Under the pieces are notes generated by a model. It made no database searches. It was not told where the DNA came from and saw only the letters and a list, made by a program, of their open reading frames with translations. The translations under genes and the position numbers were made by a program. A stretch of 64,000 nt of DNA from Burkholderia sp. 9120 (GTDB lineage: Bacteria; Pseudomonadota; Gammaproteobacteria; Burkholderiales; Burkholderiaceae): the NCBI RefSeq assembly GCF_000745015.1, contig NZ_JQNA01000001.1:992001-1056000 (forward strand), written 5' to 3'. Below, piece after piece: positions 54,245 to 62,233 of this stretch; the first letter of the stretch is position 1; each line of letters starts with the position of its first letter.

Positions 54245-54820
54245 ATGATAAAGATAATTTTTGTTTTGTTAATGGCATTAGTATCGAATCTCGCCTTTTC
54301 CAAGGCAGTATGTGATGGGCAGACGAACGCTGAACTTGAGAACTGCGCGCATGCTAATTTTGATGCGACAGACAAGGAGCTCAATCGAAGCTATAGTGAA
54401 CTATTGAAGAGAATGCCTGCCTCAGATAAGCCGAATTTCGTTGCCACTCAAAGAGCATGGGTGAGCTATAAAGAAAAGTATTGCCAGTCTGCATATGATG
54501 CTACTAGCCCAGGGGAGGAAGCGGGCGTTGACAAATGGTCCTGTTTTGCCTCAGTGACAGAAACGAGAACGAAGGAAATTCACTACCTTGATTCGTCCGT
54601 TGGAATGGGCGACTTTAGAAAAGCATTGGCCGTCATGGCCAGCGTTTACGAGGGCGGGGACACTAACAAGGTGGTTTCGAAGCTGATAAACCAGACTCCA
54701 GACGGAAAGAATCCAGATTGGCGCAAGTATGTCGATTTGAACTGCAAAATGACGGCAGCGAAGCTCCAGGAAGAGCATGACGCCTGTGTCGCGAGACTTA
54801 ATTTCTACAAGAATTGGTAG
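54245..54820 (+). CDS. LprI-type lysozyme inhibitor, probable immunity protein
   Basis: A 191-residue secreted protein with a signal peptide (IIFVLLMALVSNLAFSKA). Residues ~22-90 match the LprI/DUF1311 fold: NAELENCAHANFDATDKELN, RSYSELLKRM, ATQRAWVSYKEKYCQSAYD, where conserved cysteines pair. LprI of Mycobacterium is known to inhibit lysozyme. Here it begins 3 nt after the stop of the effector carrying a lysozyme domain, so it most likely protects the producer from its own effector in the periplasm. The C-terminal ~90 residues are not part of the LprI domain. Confidence 0.8.
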   Translation: MIKIIFVLLMALVSNLAFSKAVCDGQTNAELENCAHANFDATDKELNRSYSELLKRMPASDKPNFVATQRAWVSYKEKYCQSAYDATSPGEEAGVDKWSCFASVTETRTKEIHYLDSSVGMGDFRKALAVMASVYEGGDTNKVVSKLINQTPDGKNPDWRKYVDLNCKMTAAKLQEEHDACVARLNFYKNW

Positions 54821-54860
54821 CCGAGACACGCGATTTATGAATTCTGATGCCGGTGACAAC

Positions 54861-55112
54861 ATGATGAATCTAATTCGTGTCGACGACGACACCGACCACG
54901 GCGGCAAGGTAGTGACTGGCTCGACGACGATGAGTTACGAGGGCCGCTTCGTTGCGCGCAAGGGGGATCATGTATCGTGCCCGAAGCATCCCGATGTTTC
55001 GCCGAACGTGATCGAGGAAGGCGATACATTGATGACGGACGGCGGCATCGCGATTGCACGGCACGGCCATCGCGCCACGTGTGGCTGTCATTTGATTTCG
55101 AGCTTAACCTGA
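54861..55112 (+). CDS. PAAR-domain protein, copy 1
   Basis: An 83-residue PAAR protein (DDDTDHGGKVVTGSTTMSYE, FVARKGDHVSCPKHPDVSPN, GHRATCGCHLISSL) that would cap the VgrG spike. The ATG at 54861 is preferred over one at 54837, as the second copy at 57311 starts at the same residue. The CPKH, CGCH set fits metal binding at the tip. It is nearly identical to 57311-57562. Confidence 0.85.
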   Translation: MMNLIRVDDDTDHGGKVVTGSTTMSYEGRFVARKGDHVSCPKHPDVSPNVIEEGDTLMTDGGIAIARHGHRATCGCHLISSLT

Positions 55113-55282
55113 CTGCGACTTAACAGGATCGACGCTCGCGATCGACGGAATGGGCGGTGCTGGATTTCTGCGCGTTCGTCTTCGATAGGCTGAAGTCTTT
55201 CTGACTAAGGTTTCCCGATAGTGCGCACGGAGAGACCGCTGACGGTAAAGCCGGGACGCTATGCATTTTTCTCAGTTCGGCC
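54861..55282. repeat. Direct repeat, unit 1 (PAAR gene plus downstream DNA)
   Basis: Matches 57311-57699. The match runs through the PAAR gene and ~165 bp of noncoding DNA after it, ending near ATGCATTTTTCTCAGTTCGG / ATGCATTTGTCTCAGTTCGG, so a segment larger than the gene was copied. Confidence 0.8.
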
Positions 55283-55959
55283 AAGAGCTGTCATAGGTCC
55301 GCTCTCACCAAGCGGCAGTTGGTACGCGGAAAGCGGACGGACTTCGTCATACAATGACCAAGCGTTTTCGAACGAAAAATGGATGTGAACGAGATCGTCG
55401 TTGGACTGAATGCTTGGATTAATCCACGACGGAAAATATGCGAAATTCATACGCGGCAAGCTGCACAAAAGCTGCGAAAGAGGCGCAGCGTAGACTAGCC
55501 AAAGGCCCATAGTTGCATCCTCAAGGTTTCTACCTCGGACGCATCCAGCGTCATATTTTCTGCGCCCGGCAGCGCCCTGCTGAGCCATGTCACAACCTTC
55601 TGGGGTTAAGGCATACTTCATGTCGCTCTGATTCGCGAACTGCGCCACGCTTGAGCTTACGGGTAACGGTGACATCTCGTTGCCGGTAGAGGAACCAAAG
55701 AGTAACGGTTAGCATCGCGGGCGGGCACTATCAGTCGTCCAAGAATCCTTAAAGAACAAACCGGGAAAAATGATAGATCGCTTCACTGAAGGTCCCAACG
55801 CACGCGAGACGCTCATTCGCGCCCTGTTGAAGCAAACGTTGGTCGAACACGATGAAAATCGGGCCAACTTTCTAGCCAGTTGGTAGCAAATGACTCGACT
55901 CAGATCGTTTACCTCAAAGGTTGGCTAGATCGTGTGGATGACTGTCTTACGGTGAGTAT
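55283..55959. other. Gap with possible gene remnants
   Basis: About 680 bp without a convincing gene. A minus-strand frame at 55259-55675 (138 residues) partly overlaps the repeated noncoding DNA and resembles no family. A 38-residue plus frame at 55770-55886 (MIDRFTEGPNARETLIRALL...) reads like the start of a small protein but ends early, and may be debris. Continuous coding is not supported. Confidence 0.35.
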
Positions 55960-56631
55960 ATGAAAAAGACACGTTCGGCCCAGGTCTGGACAAAGGCGAT
56001 TGCCGGCATCGCGCTCGCTTATTCAGTCAACGGCGCCTACGCTCAGGGTCCGTTCTCGGGCGACTGGAAATATGTGGAGCGTGCTGACGCCTCTGGAAAA
56101 CCCTACTCGACGTTTGAGGTGAAGTTGACAGAGCTCGCCGATGGCCAACTCCAAGGGTCCTATTGTTTCGTAACACAGAGCGGCAACCGAATCGACTGTG
56201 ACCCCGATCGGAAAGCGATCAACATAACGGGCCTTGTCGCGCCAGACGGCAAGTCAGCCGAAGTTCACTTCTATTCTTTCTTCGGCGCAAAGGACGGAGT
56301 TGCCGAGCTTGCGACACCGGGTAGCGATCTCAATTGGAGAGTCACCCAAAACCCCCGTGGCGATTTCTTTTATGGTCCGTACAAGGTCAAACTAAAAAGG
56401 ACACCAACTGACGAGCATCGCGGCGAGCGTCAAGTTGTGACTGCCAAAGCGTATTTATACGATCAACCTTCCCCTTTGCCAGCCACTAAGACCTATGTGG
56501 TGAAGGGAGACTACGTAAAGCTACTAAGCGTGTCGGACGATTTTAAGTTTTGGAAAGTGGAGTGTGTCAGCGGCAATGGTGTCGTGATCGAACGCTGGAT
56601 AGACTGCAATGCGATAGAGTCCTGTCCTTGA
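55960..56631 (+). CDS. Secreted protein with SH3-like C-terminal domain
   Basis: A 223-residue exported protein with a signal peptide (KAIAGIALAYSVNGAYA). Residues ~30-150 form a beta-rich unassigned domain (SGDWKYVERADASGKPYSTF; GSYCFVTQSGNRIDC). Residues ~155-215 match a bacterial SH3 domain (VVTAKAYLYDQPSPLPATKT, YVVKGDYVKLLSVSDDFKFW, VIERWIDC). Such domains are frequent in periplasmic immunity proteins and cell-wall-binding proteins. It stands between the two PAAR copies without a matching effector, so it may be an orphan immunity gene. The immunity role is inferred from context only. Confidence 0.65.
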   Translation: MKKTRSAQVWTKAIAGIALAYSVNGAYAQGPFSGDWKYVERADASGKPYSTFEVKLTELADGQLQGSYCFVTQSGNRIDCDPDRKAINITGLVAPDGKSAEVHFYSFFGAKDGVAELATPGSDLNWRVTQNPRGDFFYGPYKVKLKRTPTDEHRGERQVVTAKAYLYDQPSPLPATKTYVVKGDYVKLLSVSDDFKFWKVECVSGNGVVIERWIDCNAIESCP

Positions 56632-56669
56632 ATGAAAGCCGCCCCTGTTTTCGACGGACGTACAAACCT

Positions 56670-57299
56670 ATGTTTGTAAAATATGGCCTGATAGCATGGG
56701 TTACTGCTTTCACGTCGATAAGCGTTGTTGCCTCGGCTGCGCCGCCGCTGTTCGGTAGCTGTGACAACGACGGTGAGTGTTCGGCTGTGTTTGATCGTTC
56801 TGTGCCGGAGGCGCAATCGCTTTGTGGATCGAAAACTACATCAATAGCGTGGCGGAAAAACGCGACAGAGCTTTTACTTCAATGCACCGGTTCAGATACG
56901 GCCGAAAATAACAGGAACTATGTTGTTGACGACAGCAATGTGATCGGTCTGAGCTATGGTCGTTACGTGAAAATCAGCTTCCTACAGCAGAACCCAAGCG
57001 CAGCTGTCCCAGATAAATTTGGTTCGACACTGGTTTGCGCTGCTGCTGATATCGAGAAACTGCATACAAGTACGTTTGTTTTACTCGACAAACGGCCGGG
57101 CGAATCGGGAACCTCGTATTGCTATGGCATCACTTACCTAGCGTTCAAAAGTGGCGCGTTCCAACTTAGCACCAACAAAAATTCCATAAGTGCAAGTGAC
57201 CACGAGCATTATTTGGCTCATGTTTCAAGTCAGACAAAGCAACGCGCCCAGCGTCTGTTAGAGGTATTCCGGAAGTGGCAGGGCGAACAGCCAAATTGA
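56670..57299 (+). CDS. Secreted hypothetical protein (possible orphan immunity)
   Basis: A 209-residue exported protein with a signal peptide (LIAWVTAFTSISVVASA). The mature part contains six or more cysteines (FGSCDNDGECSAVF, QSLCGSK, LLQCTGS, LVCAAAD, SYCYGI), indicating disulfides in the periplasm. No family is recognised. It starts 38 nt after the previous gene and is followed 11 nt later by the second PAAR. Its place in a T6SS cassette suggests an immunity-like role, without a visible effector partner. Confidence 0.6.
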   Translation: MFVKYGLIAWVTAFTSISVVASAAPPLFGSCDNDGECSAVFDRSVPEAQSLCGSKTTSIAWRKNATELLLQCTGSDTAENNRNYVVDDSNVIGLSYGRYVKISFLQQNPSAAVPDKFGSTLVCAAADIEKLHTSTFVLLDKRPGESGTSYCYGITYLAFKSGAFQLSTNKNSISASDHEHYLAHVSSQTKQRAQRLLEVFRKWQGEQPN

Positions 57300-57310
57300 G
57301 GTCTGCAGGG

Positions 57311-57562
57311 ATGATGAATCTGATTCGAATCGACGACGACACCGACCACGGCGGCAAGGTAGTGACTGGCTCGACGACGATGAGTTACGACGGCCGCTTT
57401 GTTGCGCGCAAAGGGGATCATGTATCGTGCCCGAAGCATCCCGATGTGTCGCCGAACGTGATCGAGGAAGGCGACACATCCATGACGGACGGCGGCATCC
57501 CGGTTGCGCGACACGGCCATCGTGGCACCTGTGGCTGTCGCTTGATTTCCAGCTTGACCTGA
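57311..57562 (+). CDS. PAAR-domain protein, copy 2
   Basis: An 83-residue protein nearly identical to the PAAR at 54861-55112 (differences include SYDG for SYEG, DTSMTDGGIPVARHG for DTLMTDGGIAIARHG, and the final GHRGTCGCRLISSLT). The changes keep the reading frame and leave the PAAR pattern intact, so both copies appear functional. It is the last recognisable T6SS gene of the island. Confidence 0.85.
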   Translation: MMNLIRIDDDTDHGGKVVTGSTTMSYDGRFVARKGDHVSCPKHPDVSPNVIEEGDTSMTDGGIPVARHGHRGTCGCRLISSLT

Positions 57563-57699
57563 CTGCGACTTTACAGGTTCGGCGCTCGCGATCGACGGAA
57601 CGGGCCGTGCCAGGTTTTCGCAAACGGTTTCTCGGCAGTGCGCAGGAAAGGACCGCTAACGGCAGAGCCGAAACGTTATGCATTTGTCTCAGTTCGGCC
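57311..57699. repeat. Direct repeat, unit 2 (PAAR gene plus downstream DNA)
   Basis: Partner of 54861-55282. Downstream noncoding identity is lower than within the gene, and small deletions are present, so the duplication is not recent. Confidence 0.8.
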
Positions 57700-57786
57700 G
57701 TCAAACGTCGTTCGCCATAGCAGAAACAGTGCCATTCACACCACCTAGGCTTTGAGATGTGCAGGCTCACAATAAGGAAATGAACG

Positions 57787-58002
57787 ATGGCAAATCCCGT
57801 CTTTGACATGTTCAATGCAGCGATGACCCTAATGAACTACAGGGAAGCTCAGAAAAATATCTACAAAGAAATTATCGAGCCCCTCTTCAAAGATCTGCAG
57901 GAGTCGACCGCATATTTTCACGCTAGCGTAACGGACTGCCCCTCACGCGGAAGCGCTCTGCCCTCAAATGCTCAAAATCTCATACAACCCAATTTCATTT
58001 AA
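57787..58002 (+). CDS. Small hypothetical protein
   Basis: A 71-residue protein with an AATAAGGAAATG region upstream. The first 45 residues are helical (FDMFNAAMTLMNYREAQKNI, YKEIIEPLFKDLQE); the tail is irregular. It may be a truncated member of a longer accessory protein, as the end (CPSRGSALPSNAQN) looks unstructured. Function unknown. The gap 58003-58164 after it shows no gene. Confidence 0.5.
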   Translation: MANPVFDMFNAAMTLMNYREAQKNIYKEIIEPLFKDLQESTAYFHASVTDCPSRGSALPSNAQNLIQPNFI

Positions 58003-58164
58003 CGATATAGATATTTCCATTAAAATACGACAAAGCCTTCCGCATTAAAAATCGCATAGATGATCGATTCAAAAGGCAAACCGTTGAAGTAAACGAAGCG
58101 CGGGCGATGAGTGCTACCAACACTCACCGCCCGCTAACCACCACCAACTTACAAGGAGTTGACA

Positions 58165-58395
58165 ATGGCTGACGCCAATCTTAATGCATTCCCCGCTCAT
58201 CCGGAGCGCCGCGCCACGGTACAGGAATTGATGCGCTGGCGCCCCTGCCCAAAACCGGGCCGCCCGTGGCGAACGCCTTCATTTTTTCCGTGGCTGCGCA
58301 TCGCAGGCAAGTGGCTCGAACAGGCTGGCTTCCCACCTGGCCAGCGCGTGACGATCAAAGTTCAATACGGCCAGCTCGTGATTACGCCCGATTGA
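58165..58395 (+). CDS. SymE-like toxin protein
   Basis: A 76-residue protein whose second half (PWLRIAGKWLEQAGFPPGQR, VTIKVQYGQLVITPD) fits the SymE family. SymE in Escherichia coli is an SOS-induced, AbrB-fold protein held in check by the antisense RNA SymR, and it affects RNA or nucleoid structure. The ATG at 58165 has AAGGAG 6 nt upstream. No antisense promoter was proven here. SymE-like genes are often found at the ends of T6SS/Rhs islands in Burkholderiaceae. A perfect hairpin follows 12 nt after the stop. Confidence 0.75.
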   Translation: MADANLNAFPAHPERRATVQELMRWRPCPKPGRPWRTPSFFPWLRIAGKWLEQAGFPPGQRVTIKVQYGQLVITPD

Positions 58396-58406
58396 CTTAA
58401 ACCCAA

Positions 58407-58446
58407 GTAACAACAAACCCAGCTCGACAACTGGGTTTGTTGTTAC
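58407..58446. terminator. Perfect 16-bp hairpin after symE
   Basis: GTAACAACAAACCCAG, 8-nt loop, CTGGGTTTGTTGTTAC. It is fully complementary, AT-rich at the base, and without a long T tail. It may end transcription in both directions or belong to the end of the island. The rest of 58447-58715 holds no gene and appears to be core DNA. Confidence 0.65.
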
Positions 58447-58715
58447 TGGCTGGCGTTAGGCAAATAACACGGCAACACACGGGAAAAGAGACGACCTAAC
58501 AGTGTCACCCCGCATACCAGCGCAAAAAAGGCTTCCACCCCACCCGTCATATCCAGACAGCCGCCCGCTCTTGCAGCCGCGACTCGCACCGCGCCTCCCC
58601 CGACAAGCTATACAGCCCATTAGCGCCACCGCCTTGCGGCCTCCCTCGCCCCCATGCGACAGTGCTCAAACCCGGCGCGCTCCCACGCGCCGCAACCAGA
58701 GTCAAGGAGACACTC

Positions 58716-59174
58716 ATGGACCTGATCCTCTGGCGTCACGCCGAAGCCGAAGAATTCGCCGCCAGCGACCTGACACGCGCGCTCACCACGCGCGGCCGCA
58801 AGCAGGCGCAAAACGTCGCCAAATGGCTGCGCACTCGCCTGCCGGAAGACGCATTAGTACTCGCCAGCCCAGCCACCCGCACGATCCAAACCGCCGAGAC
58901 CTTGAGCGACCAATACCGCGTAGTGCGCGAACTCGCGCCAAACGCCAGCGTGGACGACGTGCTCAACGCGGCCGGCTGGCCTAGGGGTGTAGCGCAGACG
59001 GTAGTAATCGTCGGCCATCAACCAACGCTTGGCCATGTAGCCGCGCGGCTACTCGGCAATAGCGACGCGAGCTGGCCGCTGAAGAAAGCCGGCGTGTGGT
59101 GGATCGCGAGCCGTGAGCGCGACGGCGACGATCAGGCGGTACTGCGCGCAGCGATCACACCCGACCTGATTTGA
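58716..59174 (+). CDS. sixA: Phosphohistidine phosphatase SixA
   Basis: A 152-residue histidine phosphatase. The RHG motif appears as LILWRHAEAEEFAASDLTRA (RH at 7-8), with SPATRTIQTAE (the conserved Arg) and VGHQPTLGHVAARL (second catalytic His). SixA removes phosphate from His-containing phosphotransfer proteins. The ATG at 58716 has CAAGGAGA upstream. It is the first core gene after the second island. Confidence 0.9.
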   Translation: MDLILWRHAEAEEFAASDLTRALTTRGRKQAQNVAKWLRTRLPEDALVLASPATRTIQTAETLSDQYRVVRELAPNASVDDVLNAAGWPRGVAQTVVIVGHQPTLGHVAARLLGNSDASWPLKKAGVWWIASRERDGDDQAVLRAAITPDLI

Positions 59175-59492
59175 CTCGAACTGAGCTGAAGCGCAGCGGA
59201 TGAACAGCACGTGCGGCGCGCACCGCACTACCAGCAAGAACGCGCACGACAGGAGGCAACATCACTCGCCTCACGTGCCCTGGTGAACCGCGCAAACCAC
59301 CCCACCCATCACGCATCACCCCCACACTTCGCACGAAAACAACACTCCCCGCTCCACCCCCGACATTACAACCCCCGCCCACGCAGCTTACGGGCCGTCA
59401 CCCAATCGTCATGGCATTGCCATGCGAGCGTCACCAGGCGTTACTACATTGGCGAAAAAAGAAATCTCCCTTTTTTCGACCAGGACGCCCCA
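59175..59492. other. Gap between sixA and olsB
   Basis: About 318 bp. A frame in register with olsB is open from 59211 but its residues (His/Pro/Arg-rich) do not look like protein. No other gene is seen. Confidence 0.4.
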
Positions 59493-60305
59493 ATGCGAGA
59501 ACTGCCGACGCCCACCCCGCCCCTGGCTTCGCTCTTCGAAACGCGCCGTCTGCCGCGCGCCGAGGAAACGGTCACCGCCCAGCATCGCCTGCAAGTTACG
59601 TGGGCCCGTAGCGACGACGAACTGCGCGAAGCGCAGCGTCTGCGCTACCGCGTGTTCGCCGAGGAAATGGGCGCACGTCTGACCGGCCCCGCCGGTCTCG
59701 ACGTCGATTCGTTCGATTCGTACTGTGACCATTTGCTGGTGCGCGATCTCGACACGCTGAAAGTAGTCGGTACGTATCGCGCGTTGCCGCCGCACCAGGC
59801 CGCGCGTATCGGCCGTCTGTATGCGGAAAGCGAATTCGATGTGTCACGTCTGACGCACCTGCGCCCGAAGATGGTCGAAGTGGGCCGCTCGTGCGTGCAC
59901 CCCGACTATCGCAGCGGCGCCGTGATCATGTCGCTGTGGGCCGGCCTCGCCGCCTACATGAAGCACAACGGCTACGAGACCATGCTCGGCTGCGCGAGCG
60001 TCGCGATGGTCGACGGCGGCCACTATGCGGCGAACCTGTATTGCGCGCTGCGCGACACCGCGATGACCGCGCCGGAGTATCACGCGTTCCCGCACACGCC
60101 GCTGCCGGTCGACGAATTGCAGACCGGCGCCGACGTCACGCCGCCGCCGCTCGTGAAGGGCTATCTGCGCCTCGGCGCGAAGATTTGCGGCGCACCGGCG
60201 TGGGATCCTGATTTCAACTGCGCGGACTTTCTGACGCTGCTGCGTCTGTCGGAAATCAACGCGCGTTACGCTCGCCATTTCCTCGGCGATGCGGCATCGC
60301 GCTGA
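59493..60305 (+). CDS. olsB: OlsB-type L-ornithine N-alpha-acyltransferase
   Basis: A 270-residue GNAT-fold acyltransferase. Family signs: LREAQRLRYRVFAEEMGARL, GLDVDSFDSYCDHLLVRDLD, VVGTYRALPPHQAARIGRLY, MVEVGRSCVHPDYRSGAVIM, and GCASVAMVDGGHYAANLYCA. OlsB transfers a 3-hydroxy fatty acid from acyl carrier protein to ornithine, the first step of ornithine-lipid synthesis, induced by phosphate starvation in many bacteria. No olsA is adjacent. The ATG at 59493 fits the family N-terminus. It is next to ppx/ppk1, also phosphate-linked. Confidence 0.85.
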   Translation: MRELPTPTPPLASLFETRRLPRAEETVTAQHRLQVTWARSDDELREAQRLRYRVFAEEMGARLTGPAGLDVDSFDSYCDHLLVRDLDTLKVVGTYRALPPHQAARIGRLYAESEFDVSRLTHLRPKMVEVGRSCVHPDYRSGAVIMSLWAGLAAYMKHNGYETMLGCASVAMVDGGHYAANLYCALRDTAMTAPEYHAFPHTPLPVDELQTGADVTPPPLVKGYLRLGAKICGAPAWDPDFNCADFLTLLRLSEINARYARHFLGDAASR

Positions 60306-60355
60306 GCGCAATCGCACCGCGCGTCCAACGCGCGGGTAGACGAGACGATGCACGT

Positions 60356-60387
60356 AAAAAAGCCCGGGACGTACCGGGCTTTTTTTC
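60356..60387. terminator. Bidirectional terminator between olsB and ppx
   Basis: AAAAAAGCCCGG, GACGTA loop, CCGGGCTTTTTTT. It has a T tail on both strands and lies between two convergent genes. Confidence 0.9.
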
Positions 60388-60405
60388 ATTCAACGAGCGA
60401 TCGCG

Positions 60406-62031
60406 TCAATCGCCGGTATAAACCACACGATACGGAATGCCGACCTTTTCCCACTCGGCGGCTTCCTGAATCAGGCTGTAGTCGGTCAGCGGATTGTTGG
60501 CCACCCACTCGTTCGGCAAACGCACCTCGTAGCCGCTATTGACCTGCGAAACCGCGATGCCGGGCAACCCGACATCCGCACGCCGACGACACAACAACGC
60601 CGCGAGCCGCAGACAGAACAGCAACGGCCATTCCACTTCACGCGTTTGCGACAACTTACCGAGCTTGCCCGCATGCCCCAGCACGAGCGCAGCAAGCCGT
60701 GCCTGATCGGTGCGCGAAAAGCCCGGCATATCCGCATTGCTGGCGATATAAGCCGAATGCTTGTGATAGGCGCTATGCGAAATCGACAAACCGATCTCAT
60801 GCAGCGCCGACGCCCAACTGAGGAACATGCGATTTTCCGCGCGACGCTCGTCGTCGGGTTCGGCAAACTGATCGTAGAAACGCACCGCGAGTTCGCCGAT
60901 GCGCCCAGCCTGCGCACGATCCACGCCATAGCGGCGCATGAAGCCTTCCGCCGTCACCGTGCGCATGTCTTCGTGTTGCGAACGCCCGAGCAGGTCGTAC
61001 AGCACGCCCAGACGCAACGCGCCGTCTGTCGTATCGACGTAATCGACGCCGAGTTCGTCGAACACCGCGATCATGATCGACAGCCCGCCGGCCAGCACCG
61101 GAATACGGTCACCCTTCAACGAGACCAGCTTCAGACGATTGACGTTCTCCGCCTTGATCAGCGCGCGCTTGAGCCGTTCGAGACCGCCGCGCGTAATGCC
61201 ATGCGTGACACCCGGATCGTTGAAACCGTTCGCCTCGACCAGTTCGGCCAACGCGCGCGCGGTGCCCGACGAACCAATCGCCTGTTCCCAGCCGGTTTTC
61301 TTGTACTCGGCGGAAATGATCTGGATTTCGCGGCCCGCGGCGAGTTCAGCCTGGCGCATCGTGTATTCGTCGACATTGCCGGCCGGGAAAAACGCGCGGC
61401 TATGGCTCACGCAGCCGATATACAGACTCTCCATCTTGATCGGCGTGTAGTGCGAGCCGATGATGAATTCCGTCGAACCGCCGCCGATATCGACCACCAG
61501 ACGCTTGCCTGCGCTAGCCGGCACGGAGTGTGCTGCACCGGCATAAATGAGACGTGCTTCTTCACGCCCGGCGATCACTTCGATCGGAAACCCGAGCGCG
61601 GCTTGTGCCTCGCCGAGAAATTCGCCGGCGTTCTTGGCGATGCGCAATGTATTAGTGGCGACCGCGCGAACGTGATCGGGATGAAAGTCGCGCAGGCGTT
61701 CGCCGAAGCGCTTGAGCGCGTCCCAGCCCCGCACTTGCGAGGCACGATCGAGCATCTTGTCACGCGACAGACCGGCGGCGAGACGCACCGGTTCACGCAA
61801 AGCATCGACCTGATAAATCTGGCTGCCCGCGTCGGTTTCCTCGACCCGGCCCACGATCAGGCGAAAGCTGTTCGAGCCAAGGTCGACGGCGGCGAGGAGT
61901 TGGGGCGTTGTGACCATCGAGTAAGCGGACTCCATGCGCGCGAGCGCGGCGGCGGTGGACGCCGAAGTTGGCGTATGTCCACCCGATGTTTTGGGCGCCT
62001 TATGGCCGGCCGCGCTGTTCAAAGACGCCAT
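60406..62031 (-). CDS. ppx: Exopolyphosphatase (Ppx/GppA family)
   Basis: A ~541-residue exopolyphosphatase removing terminal phosphate from polyphosphate. Family signs: LLAAVDLGSNSFRLIVGRVE, AVATNTLRIAKNAGEFL, and KRLVVDIGGGSTEFIIG (the ASKHA phosphate-binding loops). After them comes an HD-like C-terminal region (FLSWASALHEIGLSISHSAYHK). The start is uncertain: ATG at 62031 (used) adds ~38 residues of low complexity; ATG at 61917 (MVTTPQLLAAVDLGS) gives the classical N-terminus. It is divergent from ppk1. Confidence 0.9.
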   Translation of the reverse strand: MASLNSAAGHKAPKTSGGHTPTSASTAAALARMESAYSMVTTPQLLAAVDLGSNSFRLIVGRVEETDAGSQIYQVDALREPVRLAAGLSRDKMLDRASQVRGWDALKRFGERLRDFHPDHVRAVATNTLRIAKNAGEFLGEAQAALGFPIEVIAGREEARLIYAGAAHSVPASAGKRLVVDIGGGSTEFIIGSHYTPIKMESLYIGCVSHSRAFFPAGNVDEYTMRQAELAAGREIQIISAEYKKTGWEQAIGSSGTARALAELVEANGFNDPGVTHGITRGGLERLKRALIKAENVNRLKLVSLKGDRIPVLAGGLSIMIAVFDELGVDYVDTTDGALRLGVLYDLLGRSQHEDMRTVTAEGFMRRYGVDRAQAGRIGELAVRFYDQFAEPDDERRAENRMFLSWASALHEIGLSISHSAYHKHSAYIASNADMPGFSRTDQARLAALVLGHAGKLGKLSQTREVEWPLLFCLRLAALLCRRRADVGLPGIAVSQVNSGYEVRLPNEWVANNPLTDYSLIQEAAEWEKVGIPYRVVYTGD

Positions 62032-62152
62032 TCTAAGCGTACCGGGCCTCACGATGTCACCTCGCAGCAATGGGGGTGCCGTATGGTCCCATATGGACTG
62101 CGTCATATTGACGACACGTGACGAATCCAGCGTAGAATTTATAACATTCAAA

Positions 62153-62170
62153 ATGTCATAACAACGTCAT
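62153..62170 (+). promoter_or_regulatory. Pho-box-like site upstream of ppk1
   Basis: ATGTCAT and ACGTCAT are 11 bp apart, the spacing and sequence of PhoB-binding half-sites (CTGTCAT-N4-CTGTCAT). The site lies 63 bp before the ppk1 start, in the divergent ppx-ppk1 intergenic region. It predicts phosphate-starvation control. Confidence 0.6.
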
Positions 62171-62233
62171 CATACTGTGAGAATTTCCGAGCGTCTTTCC
62201 GCCTCTCTTCCTGACATTCCATTCTCGCTGCCG

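Noticed and set aside
55259..55675. 138-residue minus-strand frame between the PAAR copies
   Set aside because: It overlaps the noncoding part of the direct repeat, has no clear ribosome binding site and no recognisable family; kept only as a remark in the gap entry.
46599..58500. Second island bounded by a copy of the tRNA-Pro 3' end
   Set aside because: I looked for a repeat of the tRNA 3' end around 58,000-58,700 and did not see one, nor any integrase gene, so tRNA-directed integration cannot be claimed.
60646..62121. 491-residue open frame opposite ppx
   Set aside because: Antisense shadow of ppx; composition and lack of domains argue against coding.
62177..62233. GTG start for ppk1 adding 19 residues
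   Set aside because: PPK1 proteins normally begin close to MS[IV]RYPLLNRELG; the extension has no similarity to the family and would leave little room between the Pho-box-like site and the start.
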